From Bacillaceae bacterium JMAK1 (GTDB lineage: Bacteria > Bacillota > Bacilli > Bacillales > Marinococcaceae): DNA of 64,000 nucleotides. The stretch's first letter is position 1. Each line of letters opens with the position of its first letter. The notes beneath the pieces are model-generated. The model worked only from the letters and a program-made list of their open reading frames with translations. It was not told the origin of the DNA and ran no database searches. Both the position numbers and the translations under genes were made by a program. Positions 36,683 through 44,618 of the stretch are shown here, in pieces. Where the stretch lies: NCBI GenBank assembly GCA_012970285.1, contig JIBW01000002.1:620001-684000 (forward strand), in the 5' to 3' direction.

Positions 36683-36778
36683 ATGTTCCGCACCCAAGTG
36701 CACCCTTAGGAGCACGAGCAGTAAATGAGCTCTTACTAAGAGCTAAAAAGCCTTATCCGATGAGGGATAGGGCTTTAT
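36683..36778. repeat. Decayed second copy of the glnA 3' end and terminator (copy B)
   Basis: Translating from ATG 36683 gives MFRTQVHP, stop, EHEQ, stop, MSSY, stop: the GlnA C-terminus [18 protein letters not shown] with two extra nonsense mutations, followed by a copy of the terminator hairpin (36745-36778) that also works on the minus strand. Copy B reads FRT where the intact glnA reads FRT as well, but codons differ, showing independent drift. Confidence 0.85.
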
Positions 36779-36850
36779 TGTCGTTTATGAGAGTATTGCT
36801 TGCTACTGCTTACACTGTAGCCCACAAATCGTTTCAACAGTTTCGGAGGT

Positions 36851-37606
36851 TTACGTAACGAGATTCTTATCGCTAATGATATAGTTCCGCAACTGCCCGA
36901 CTCCTTCAATTTCAGTAATAACTTCATCACCGGCAATAACTTTCTCAAGTCCTTCTGGTGTTCCGGTGAGAATGATGTCGTTCGGGTTCAGGGTCATAAA
37001 ACTGCTCAAATACTCAATAAGCTCAGGAATGGAGAAAACCATGTCACTCGTGTTCCCATTTTGAGTGACTTTGCCGTTAACAGATGTTTTCAGTTCAAGA
37101 TTCATTGGGTCCTTGATGTGGTCTTTGTCGACAAGCCACGGACCGATTGGGGTTAACGTATCACGATTTTTAACTTTAAGGTTCGGCCTGTAATAGTTCT
37201 CCAGGTAATCTCGAATTGCATAGTCATTGGCGACAGTATAACCGGCAACGTAATCATAGGCATTTTCTTTCTTTACGTTCTTTGCCTGCTTACCGATGAC
37301 AACGGCAAGTTCACATTCGTAATGCATATTTGTCGCTTCTTCTGGGCGAATTGAAGAACCGTTATGGCCGAGAAACGTATTTGGTCCTTTCAAGAAGACA
37401 AGTGGTTCTTTCGGTGCACTGAAGGAGAGTTCTTTTGCATGATCAGCGTAATTCAGACCGAGTACGAATACTGTTCCCGGTTCTACTGGTGGTAACCAGC
37501 TAACTTCATCTTCTGTAAAGAGGCGACCGTCTTTGAGCTTCAATTTCCCTTCAGCTTCTACTGCTTCATGAATAGCGCCTTCGATTGCAACTCTTGCTCG
37601 TTTCAT
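36851..37606 (-). CDS. hpaG: HpaG-type isomerase/decarboxylase, FAH family, metal-binding subunit
   Basis: Fumarylacetoacetate-hydrolase-fold enzyme of 251 residues. In 4-hydroxyphenylacetate degradation HpaG decarboxylates OPET and isomerises the product. The metal-ligand stretch HYECELAVVIG (E-x-E, about residue 100) is intact, followed by YDYVAGYTVANDYAIRD and GTPEGLEKV. It is encoded after, and overlaps by four bases, the paralogue at 37603-38388; E. coli HpaG is a fusion of two such halves. It is transcribed away from the rest of the island. Confidence 0.85.
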   Translation of the reverse strand: MKRARVAIEGAIHEAVEAEGKLKLKDGRLFTEDEVSWLPPVEPGTVFVLGLNYADHAKELSFSAPKEPLVFLKGPNTFLGHNGSSIRPEEATNMHYECELAVVIGKQAKNVKKENAYDYVAGYTVANDYAIRDYLENYYRPNLKVKNRDTLTPIGPWLVDKDHIKDPMNLELKTSVNGKVTQNGNTSDMVFSIPELIEYLSSFMTLNPNDIILTGTPEGLEKVIAGDEVITEIEGVGQLRNYIISDKNLVT

Positions 37607-38388
37607 ACGTTTACCCCCTTTATTGAATTAGCAACGGCTTTGTTTTCTAGTGAACCGATTCCTTCGATGTCGATACGGACGGTATCACCAACTTGGAACA
37701 ATGGCTGATTTTCAGGTGTTCCGACTAACAGCACATCACCTTCGTATAACGTCATATAGTCAGTTACGTCTGCAAGTAGTGTGTGGACGTCTCTGATCAG
37801 GTTTTTTGTTGAATTTGACTGTTTTAAGTCATCGTTTACATAGACATTAATAGCCAAGTCATCTGCATTATTGATGTCGGAAACATCAACAATCCATGGA
37901 CCTATTGGACAAAAGCCATCTCGGGCTTTTTCTTTAATGGCAGGTCGATGCATGCTTTCATGTGGGATGCTAACATCATTTACGATTGTAAACCCAGCAA
38001 TATAGTCAGAGGCATGGTCAACAGTGACGCGGGTTGCTTGTTTTTTGAGAACGATACCTAAAGCTGCTCCGACTTGCAAATAGTCACTATCTTCCGGAAA
38101 TGGAATGTCGGCTTTGTGTGAACGGAAAGTATTTTTGGGCTTAATGTAGAGTACAGGCGCTTTTGGTGGTTCTTTATAGGGTTCTTCGTTTACCTTCTCA
38201 CCCATGTTTGTAAGCTCCCCACGATAGTTCAATGCAGTTCCGTAAACGGTTCCAATTACAGGAACAGCAAATCGAAGTTCGTTCACGTGGGACCTGCTCG
38301 AATGAAAGCGAACAACTTGTGCATCGACGTCTAGCTCTGCATCGAACGTTTGCTGCATTTCTTGTCTGCGACCGTATATCTTCACCAT
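37603..38388 (-). CDS. hpaG: HpaG-type FAH-family subunit lacking the metal-site acids
   Basis: Second FAH-fold subunit, 261 residues, paralogous to the product of 36851-37606. At the position where its neighbour has YECELAVVIG it reads LQVGAALGIVL, so the E-x-E metal ligands are missing. It may be the non-catalytic partner of a heterodimer, as one half of the fused HpaG might be. The frame runs upstream to a TTG at 38406, but the ATG at 38388 has AAGGAGAG at proper spacing. The four-base overlap with the next gene indicates coupling. Confidence 0.78.
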   Translation of the reverse strand: MVKIYGRRQEMQQTFDAELDVDAQVVRFHSSRSHVNELRFAVPVIGTVYGTALNYRGELTNMGEKVNEEPYKEPPKAPVLYIKPKNTFRSHKADIPFPEDSDYLQVGAALGIVLKKQATRVTVDHASDYIAGFTIVNDVSIPHESMHRPAIKEKARDGFCPIGPWIVDVSDINNADDLAINVYVNDDLKQSNSTKNLIRDVHTLLADVTDYMTLYEGDVLLVGTPENQPLFQVGDTVRIDIEGIGSLENKAVANSIKGVNV

Positions 38389-38421
38389 ATATATTCTCTC
38401 CTTCAATAGATAATATATAGT

Positions 38422-38434
38422 ATTATATATGATT
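38422..38434. promoter_or_regulatory. hpa operator-like motif 1, at the hpaG promoter
   Basis: ATTATATATGATT, 12 of 13 identical to the motif at 38517. On the minus strand a promoter reads TTGATC, 17 bases, TATAAT in this region, with the motif overlapping the -10. Confidence 0.45.
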
Positions 38435-38512
38435 TAGATTAGTTGATCAATTATTGTGACGAATTTAGAAGAGTAGATGATGTACTTTTCAAAAAATAAT
38501 CAAAATTACGCT

Positions 38513-38540
38513 TGAAATCATATATGATTATATATATAAT
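38513..38540 (+). promoter_or_regulatory. Aldolase-gene promoter with operator-like motif 2
   Basis: TTGAAA (38513-38518), 16 bases, TATAAT (38535-38540). The spacer contains ATCATATATGATT (38517-38529), whose core ATCATATATGAT is a perfect palindrome; a near copy lies upstream of hpaB (44545). Confidence 0.55.
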
Positions 38541-38602
38541 CTCAATTAAGATTAAAAGACCAGTGCTAATTAAGTTTTTAAACAATAAGGAGGAGATCTA
38601 AT

Positions 38603-39520
38603 ATGAGTCAATATGATGCAATTAAGAAGAGATTAAGAGGTTCGATCGCTCCGGTGATTACACCGTTTAAGGCGAATTATGATATTGATTTTGAAAAACA
38701 ATCAGAATTGATTGAATACCAACTAGCTAATGGGTCTCATGCGATTTCTGTTACAGGCACATCGGGTGAGCCGAGCTCGTTGACGACAGAAGAACGAGTT
38801 CAAGTGATGGAAAATGCCATCAGAACCATAAACGGCCGTGTGCCATTTGCGCCGGGGACGGGTTCAACAAACCATGATGAAACGTTGTACCTGACGAAGA
38901 AAGCCGAAGAGATGGGTGCCGATGCAGCCATGGTAATCGTTCCCTATTACAATAAGCCGAATCAAGAAGCGCTGTATAAACATTTTAAAGCGGTTGCAAA
39001 TTCTGTTGAGATCCCGATTATCATTTACAATATTCCAGGCAGAACAGCGCAAAACCTTGAAGTCGATACGATGGCAAGGTTAGTGAAAGATTGTCCGAAC
39101 ATTATCGGAGCAAAAGAATCAAATAAAGACTTTGAACATGTCAATCGTGTGCTCTTAAAGTGTGGTCGCGACTTCCTATTATTCTCTGGGATTGAACTGC
39201 TCTGTTACCCGATGCTTACGATTGGTGGCGCAGGTTCAATTAGTGCAACAGCCAATGTCGAACCTGCCAAAGTGGCGGAAATGCACAATGCGTGGGAGCG
39301 GGGAGACATTGAAACAGCTAGAAACTTACACTTTGAATTAATGCAGCTTAATGATGTGCTGTTCAAAGATACAAATCCTGCACCGGTAAAAGCTGCTTTA
39401 GGCATGATGGGAATGATTGAACCTGTATTACGAATGCCGATGGATTTACCATCTGAAAGTCTGCAAGCAGAAATCCGTAAAACCCTTGAAGATTACAAAA
39501 TTGCTTTACAGCCTGTGTAA
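38603..39520 (+). CDS. DHDPS/NAL-family class I aldolase, likely the pathway's pyruvate aldolase
   Basis: TIM-barrel Schiff-base aldolase of the DapA/NanA family, 305 residues. The Schiff-base Lys is in GAKESNKD (about 171) and the catalytic Tyr in YNIPGRTAQ (about 141); TGTSGEPSSL is the substrate loop. DapA itself makes hydroxy-tetrahydrodipicolinate, but the location, divergent from hpaG and among hpa genes, suggests it cleaves the pathway's 2-oxo-4-hydroxyhept-ene-1,7-dioate to pyruvate and succinic semialdehyde in place of the class II HpaI. That is inference. ATG follows AAGGAGGAG. A terminator follows. Confidence 0.8.
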   Translation: MSQYDAIKKRLRGSIAPVITPFKANYDIDFEKQSELIEYQLANGSHAISVTGTSGEPSSLTTEERVQVMENAIRTINGRVPFAPGTGSTNHDETLYLTKKAEEMGADAAMVIVPYYNKPNQEALYKHFKAVANSVEIPIIIYNIPGRTAQNLEVDTMARLVKDCPNIIGAKESNKDFEHVNRVLLKCGRDFLLFSGIELLCYPMLTIGGAGSISATANVEPAKVAEMHNAWERGDIETARNLHFELMQLNDVLFKDTNPAPVKAALGMMGMIEPVLRMPMDLPSESLQAEIRKTLEDYKIALQPV

Positions 39521-39631
39521 ATAACATACAGCTCATTTCCTTGGTATGTCCGACGCAATATGAGCTAGCTCGTGTTGTAGGCACTCTTTATGTATTGTGA
39601 TGAAGATAAACCTGTCGTGTCATCAAGCTTT

Positions 39632-39662
39632 GGGAAGTGCGCGAACACTTCCCTTCTTTATA
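39632..39662 (+). terminator. Terminator after the aldolase gene
   Basis: GGGAAGTG / CACTTCCC perfect 8-bp stem followed by a T-rich tail. Confidence 0.75.
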
Positions 39663-39669
39663 TTCTGAA

Positions 39670-39683
39670 TGTAAGCGCTTAAT
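39670..39683. promoter_or_regulatory. Candidate cre (CcpA) site upstream of the TRAP genes
   Basis: TGTAAGCGCTTAAT agrees with the cre consensus TGWAANCGNTNWCA at all fixed positions but the last two. It lies 15 bases before the dctP start, after a terminator; a CcpA roadblock on transporter expression would fit. Confidence 0.45.
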
Positions 39684-39698
39684 TAAGGGGTTGTATAA

Positions 39699-40757
39699 AT
39701 GATTAAAAGAAAGAATTCGTTTTTTACCGTGTTTATACTCCTTGGCAGTATGATTGTAGCATCTTCATGTTCAAGTACTGTGGAAACATCAGCAGAGTTG
39801 GATGAAAGCAATGCGGTAGAGCAGGAGTTTATTTTTTCTCATTTTTTCCCGTCTAGTGTTCCAATGGAAACTGAAGTTGTACAAGGGTTTATTGCGGATG
39901 TTGATGAAGTGACGGATGGAGCAGTAAAGATTACCTCTTATCCGAGTAATCAGTTGGCTCAGCCTGATGCTCATTATGATGCGGCGGCGAGGGGTGTCGT
40001 TGATATGGGATATAGCGTACATAGCTATCGCCCAGGTCAATTTCCGTTAACCTCTGTGCTGGAACTCCCGTTTATAAGTGAGTCTGCTACGCAAGGAGCA
40101 GAGATAATGTGGGATTTATTCGATGAGTTTCCTGAACTGCGAGCAGAATATGACGATGTTGAATTGTTATGGTTAGCAACGTCAGAGCCAGCACAAATTT
40201 ATACGACTGAGACACAAGTAAAACAAATTGAGGATTTAAGAGGAATGCGCATTCGCTCTCCGTCAATGGAAGTTAACCAGTGGCTAGAGGAAATTGGTGC
40301 GACGCCTGTGTCGATGCCGATGAGCGATGTTTATGAAGCACTGGATCGTGGAGTTGTCGATGGGATGGTAGGTCCGACTCATACATTACTTGATTATAGT
40401 TTGCAAAATGTCATTGATTACGTGACAGTAGGTAACTTTTATATGACAACGTTCTATGGAGCGATGAATCAGAATAGTTGGCATTCACTCTCAGATGCAC
40501 ATCAAACAGCCATTGATGACATCAAAGGACGGAATATGGCGATGCGTATCGGTGCGATGCATGATGCACAAAGCGAAGAGGCCATTAAGACCGCCAAAGC
40601 TGCCGGTGTTGAATTTTATGAATTAAATGAAGGTGAGATTGAAGAGTGGCGAGAACGAATGCAACCTGCCATTGATGATTGGATTAAGGACAAGGAAGAA
40701 CGAGGGCTTCCGGGCCAAGAAATCTATGACAAAGCAATCGAGCAAAACTTAAATTAG
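39699..40757 (+). CDS. dctP: TRAP transporter solute-binding lipoprotein (DctP)
   Basis: Extracytoplasmic binding protein of a tripartite ATP-independent transporter, 352 residues. A lipoprotein signal peptide ends in the lipobox VASSC (Cys near residue 24), so it is anchored to the outer membrane face. The mature part has typical DctP motifs (DLRGMRIRSPSMEVNQWLEE near 185, and EALDRGVVDGMVGP). By context the cargo is probably 4-hydroxyphenylacetate or a related aromatic acid. dctQ and dctM follow directly. Confidence 0.9.
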   Translation: MIKRKNSFFTVFILLGSMIVASSCSSTVETSAELDESNAVEQEFIFSHFFPSSVPMETEVVQGFIADVDEVTDGAVKITSYPSNQLAQPDAHYDAAARGVVDMGYSVHSYRPGQFPLTSVLELPFISESATQGAEIMWDLFDEFPELRAEYDDVELLWLATSEPAQIYTTETQVKQIEDLRGMRIRSPSMEVNQWLEEIGATPVSMPMSDVYEALDRGVVDGMVGPTHTLLDYSLQNVIDYVTVGNFYMTTFYGAMNQNSWHSLSDAHQTAIDDIKGRNMAMRIGAMHDAQSEEAIKTAKAAGVEFYELNEGEIEEWRERMQPAIDDWIKDKEERGLPGQEIYDKAIEQNLN

Positions 40758-40768
40758 GAGTATACACT

Positions 40769-41272
40769 ATGGGGAATCTACTATTGAGAATTGAGCAGCT
40801 GATTCAACCAGTTTTGCGTGTCCTTCATATGATATCAAATATTATTCTATTTCTTGTAGCAATCTTAATTACGTGCGATGTGATCGGACGTTTCTTTTTT
40901 AACCAACCGATCAAAGGTGCATTTGAACTAACGGAATTTGGTTCAGCGATTTTGATCTTCTTTGCGTTAGCGGTGACGCACCGCCACAGAGAACATATCG
41001 TCATCGGCTTTGCCGTGGATAAACTTGCTCATAAGCCTCGGCATCTGACTGAAGGAATGATTGAATTGTTTGTCTGTGTTTTATTATTTCTTATGGGAAC
41101 AAGCATCTTTTTAGAAGGTATCTATATTATGAATCAAAATGTAATTACGACCGATTTGCAGTTGCCACTTTATCCGTTCATTCTCTTAATTTCTATAGGC
41201 GCATTTATGTTTGCGCTCACTGCTCTCTTAGAAAGTGTGAAACATTTCAGAAGGGCGGTGGAGAAAGCATGA
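40769..41272 (+). CDS. dctQ: TRAP transporter small membrane subunit (DctQ)
   Basis: Integral membrane protein of 167 residues with four hydrophobic segments (about 20-42, 55-75, 93-112, 130-152), the usual DctQ topology, and the FGSAILIFFALAVTHRHREH motif region. ATG 40769 follows AGGAG. It overlaps dctM by four bases. Confidence 0.9.
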   Translation: MGNLLLRIEQLIQPVLRVLHMISNIILFLVAILITCDVIGRFFFNQPIKGAFELTEFGSAILIFFALAVTHRHREHIVIGFAVDKLAHKPRHLTEGMIELFVCVLLFLMGTSIFLEGIYIMNQNVITTDLQLPLYPFILLISIGAFMFALTALLESVKHFRRAVEKA

Positions 41273-42579
41273 CACCTGAAATTATAGGGGTTATAGGGAT
41301 ACTCGTGTTACTCGTTTTGTTCTTATTAAAAGTACCTGTTGGTATTTCACTTATTTTTGTCGGTTTTTTCGGATTCAGTATGATTCGCACGTTTGATGCG
41401 GGCTTTATCCAGTTGGGGGCATCGCCTTTTGCCACAGCAAGTTCGTATTCACTAATCGTCATTCCGCTATTTATTGTTATGGGAATGATCTTATCCTACT
41501 GTAATATAGGAAATGACTTGTTTCGTGCCGTTGATTCATGGATTGGGCATGTGCGTGGGGGGATGGCATTTACGACACTCGGAACGAGTGCAATTTTCTC
41601 TTCGATCTCAGGTTCAGTTAATGCGACAACCGCTTCCATGTCGAGAATCACATTGCCAGAACTGAAGAAGTACGGATACAGTCCTACGTTATCGGCGGCA
41701 AGTGTAGCGGCTGGGGGAACCCTCGGTGTTTTAATACCGCCGAGTGTCATCTTAATTTTGTACGGTGTGCTGACGATGGAGCCGATTGGGGCACTGCTTG
41801 TGGCAGGATTAGTTCCTGGTCTCATTAATCTGCTGTTATTTATGTTTGTTGTTTATATTTGGGTCCGTAAAGATCCCCAGTCGGGTCCTCCGTCGGAGAA
41901 ATCTTCCTGGAAGACTCGTTTTAAAATGCTCTCTTTAGTATGGCCGTTTATGATATTATTTCTTTTAACGATTGGCGGCATTTACTTTGGAATCTTTACG
42001 CCGACCGAGGCAGGAGCAATCGGGGCAACCGGTGCATTGTTGTTATCAATCATTATGAGAAGAATGAACATCAAACGATTGATACAAGCGTTAGGGGAAT
42101 CAACGAGATTGTCTGCAATGATTTTTTTGATTTTAATCGGGGCAGATTTGTTTAGTCAATTCCTAGCTGTCAGCCGAATCCCAACAGAAGTGACGATGTT
42201 TGTGAACCAATTGGATTGGTCTCCAATCATGATCATGATTATGATTTTAATTGTGTTGCTCGTACTCGGCTTATTTTTAGAAGGAATCGCGATTCTCGTT
42301 TTGACATTGCCGGTTATTTATCCGATCGTAATGGATCTTGGATTCGATGGCATATGGTTTGGAATTATGATGGTCATGGTTATTAACATTGGATTAATTA
42401 CGCCGCCTCTTGGGATCAGCGTATACATTATTAGTGGCGTCATGAAAGAGATTAAGATTGAGAGAATCTTTAAAGCGGTCATACCAATGGTAGTTGCAAT
42501 GTTAGTCGCTGTTATCTTATTCATATTATTCCCGGAATTGATTACGTTCGTTCCGAATCTGATGACAGGTGGCGGATAG
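41269..42579 (+). CDS. dctM: TRAP transporter large membrane subunit (DctM)
   Basis: Cation-coupled permease of 436 residues with about 11-12 membrane segments. DctM motifs such as ISGSVNATTASMSRITLPEL and GGTLGVLIPPSVILILYG are present. ATG 41269 overlaps the dctQ stop. Energy coupling is probably to Na+ or H+; TRAP systems often use Na+, consistent with an alkaliphile. A terminator follows. Confidence 0.93.
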   Translation: MTPEIIGVIGILVLLVLFLLKVPVGISLIFVGFFGFSMIRTFDAGFIQLGASPFATASSYSLIVIPLFIVMGMILSYCNIGNDLFRAVDSWIGHVRGGMAFTTLGTSAIFSSISGSVNATTASMSRITLPELKKYGYSPTLSAASVAAGGTLGVLIPPSVILILYGVLTMEPIGALLVAGLVPGLINLLLFMFVVYIWVRKDPQSGPPSEKSSWKTRFKMLSLVWPFMILFLLTIGGIYFGIFTPTEAGAIGATGALLLSIIMRRMNIKRLIQALGESTRLSAMIFLILIGADLFSQFLAVSRIPTEVTMFVNQLDWSPIMIMIMILIVLLVLGLFLEGIAILVLTLPVIYPIVMDLGFDGIWFGIMMVMVINIGLITPPLGISVYIISGVMKEIKIERIFKAVIPMVVAMLVAVILFILFPELITFVPNLMTGGG

Positions 42580-42586
42580 CCTAGTA

Positions 42587-42620
42587 AGGTATGAGGACAT
42601 TCTTCATACCTAGTTTTTTA
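42587..42620 (+). terminator. Terminator after dctM
   Basis: AGGTATGA / TCATACCT stem followed by AGTTTTTTA. Confidence 0.8.
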
Positions 42621-42643
42621 TTAGAAGAAGGAGTGAGTCATGA

Positions 42644-44497
42644 ATGAAGCCGGATCTCTATAAATCGATGTCGAAAGAAAAAGGAAAGCTTTATCTTGAC
42701 GGCGAGCGAATGATTCTCACATCAACGAATGTGTTCGGCACACTCCGTAAAGACCTCATCGAGAATATTGGAAAAGATCGGACGAAAGGCTTTTTAATAC
42801 GTTATGGTTGGAATTTGGGTAACAATGATGCCAAGAAGGCATTGGCAAATCATTATCGTTCAGTAGAAGAGATTTTACGACAAGGACCCGTCTTACATAT
42901 GCTCAAAGGATACACGGATGTCAAAACAATTTCATTGGAGTTTGATCACTCGGGAGCAGTACATGTGGAAGGAATGTGGTTCAGCTCCTACGAAGCTGAA
43001 GAACATATTCGCCAGTTTGGATTCTCAGAAGTGCCTGTATGCCATACGCTTACCGGTTTTGCGAGCGGGTATTATTCAGAAGTGTGCGGTCATCAAGTGA
43101 TCTTTAAGGAAGTCAGTTGTAAGGCACGTGGTGATAAGGAGTGCAACTATGTAGGGAAGTCGTTATCTGCATGGAACGATGAGATTGCAGATGAGGTGAG
43201 GTACTATGAACCTTCTCCGATCAAGAAAGAATTGCAATCTACGTATGAACAACTGCTACAGGAGCGAAACAACTTATCAAAAGCATTTCTCATCCATCAA
43301 CGCCTTACAGAAGCGTTGATGAGCGGCAGTGACCTTCAAGCAATTTCGGATATCGTCTACAGAGAAAATGGAACAGCAATCGTTATTGAAGATATTCAGT
43401 TACAGCCTATTGCTTTCGCTGGAGTGGACGTACTTTCATTAGACGAGATCCGCAATGACATTGAAAAGACGATCGAGAACCAGCGGTTGGTTAACTTTCA
43501 ATCGATGAACCAAACGAGTGTAATCGTCGGTCAGTCTTATCATCGCCTGACGACCCCGATCTTTTTAGAAAAGAAGCAGCTTGGGTACTGTTCGCTTCTT
43601 TATACCAACGGCACGTATTCATCAGAAGCAGACCAAATGATTTTAGAACGGGTTGCGACGGTTTGTTCATTGTATTTGATGAATGAAAAAAGTGCATTTG
43701 AAGCAACTGAACGTATGAAGGGGCATTTTCTAGACCAGATCTTAAATAAAGAGTTGTCTTCTGCAAAAGAGATCGTAAAGCGCGGGCATTTTGTGGAAAT
43801 GAACCTTGATCAGTCTTATTTCATGGTTGTTTTGAGGTACAGTGTTTTGCAGCCAGAAATGAAAGGCGAACTGTATTTTCATGAGCAGTTAATTGAACGT
43901 GTTGTTGATTTCTTTAAGAGATCTTCTGATAAGCTAATTGGGCAAAGAAATGGGAATCTAGTTTTTTTAATACAAGATTCGAATCCGACTGGCGAAACAG
44001 TAGAAAAACAATGTACATCATTACTGATGAACTTAACAAATGAATTTAAAGAGTACTCATTCAAAATTGGTGTGAGTAGGCGCAGTGATTTTATTCTTGA
44101 AGCATCTGAGCGGTATGAAGAAGCGGTGACAGCTGTGCAGATGGCGACATTAGCCAATCAAATGACGTATTTTGACGACCTGGGAATGACCGCTTTATTA
44201 ATTCGCTCAAAAGATAAAAAAATGATCGAACAAAAAGCAAGACAATTGCTAGGGGAGTTGTATGATCAGCGGTCTGAAAATCAAGATTTCTTAAAAACAT
44301 TGTATGTTTTTCTAATAAACGGAGGGAATTTGGAGAAATCAATGGCACAATTGGCGCTCTCAAAGAGCGGTCTGCGCTATCGAATTAGCAAGTTAGAAAA
44401 CCTTTTAGGCACTAGCCTTCGTGACCCTATGCATAGTCATCAGATCTTAATTACCTTGCAAGTATTAATTGCTGAAGGGGAACTTCATGTAGACTAA
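42644..44497 (+). CDS. Regulator with XylR_N, V4R and PucR-type HTH domains
   Basis: Cytoplasmic transcription regulator of 617 residues. The N-terminal about 100 residues resemble the XylR_N aromatic-sensing domain (RTKGFLIRYGWNLGNNDAKK), followed by a V4R domain with Cys-rich CGHQVIFKEVSCKARGDKEC (about 143-166). There is no AAA+ sigma54 domain; instead the C-terminus (LALSKSGLRYRISKLENLLG near 570) is a PucR/CdaR-type HTH_30. It probably senses 4-hydroxyphenylacetate or a pathway intermediate and controls the surrounding genes; the motif at 38422, 38517 and 44545 may be its site. ATG 42644 follows GAAGGAG. Confidence 0.85.
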   Translation: MKPDLYKSMSKEKGKLYLDGERMILTSTNVFGTLRKDLIENIGKDRTKGFLIRYGWNLGNNDAKKALANHYRSVEEILRQGPVLHMLKGYTDVKTISLEFDHSGAVHVEGMWFSSYEAEEHIRQFGFSEVPVCHTLTGFASGYYSEVCGHQVIFKEVSCKARGDKECNYVGKSLSAWNDEIADEVRYYEPSPIKKELQSTYEQLLQERNNLSKAFLIHQRLTEALMSGSDLQAISDIVYRENGTAIVIEDIQLQPIAFAGVDVLSLDEIRNDIEKTIENQRLVNFQSMNQTSVIVGQSYHRLTTPIFLEKKQLGYCSLLYTNGTYSSEADQMILERVATVCSLYLMNEKSAFEATERMKGHFLDQILNKELSSAKEIVKRGHFVEMNLDQSYFMVVLRYSVLQPEMKGELYFHEQLIERVVDFFKRSSDKLIGQRNGNLVFLIQDSNPTGETVEKQCTSLLMNLTNEFKEYSFKIGVSRRSDFILEASERYEEAVTAVQMATLANQMTYFDDLGMTALLIRSKDKKMIEQKARQLLGELYDQRSENQDFLKTLYVFLINGGNLEKSMAQLALSKSGLRYRISKLENLLGTSLRDPMHSHQILITLQVLIAEGELHVD

Positions 44498-44539
44498 TAC
44501 TAGGTGTCTAATAAATTAGAAAAGTTAGACACCCAGTAT
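44497..44539. promoter_or_regulatory. Long inverted repeat upstream of hpaB
   Basis: ATACTAGGTGTCTAA pairs with TTAGACACCCAGTAT (14 of 15 positions) around a 13-base loop. It begins at the regulator's stop codon. No T run follows, so it is either a weak terminator or a binding site. Confidence 0.6.
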
Positions 44540-44544
44540 CGTAG

Positions 44545-44557
44545 ATCATATAGGATT
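44545..44557. promoter_or_regulatory. hpa operator-like motif 3, upstream of hpaB
   Basis: ATCATATAGGATT, 12 of 13 identical to the palindromic motif at 38517-38529. It lies about 60 bases upstream of hpaB. Confidence 0.4.
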
Positions 44558-44618
44558 GAACCGATAAGATGGAAGTATGATCTAGTCGCAACCATACAAC
44601 CACTTAGGAGGTTTTTAT

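Noticed and set aside
42644-44497. Sigma54-dependent activator
   Set aside because: No AAA+ domain or GAFTGA motif, and no -24/-12 promoter was seen in the cluster.
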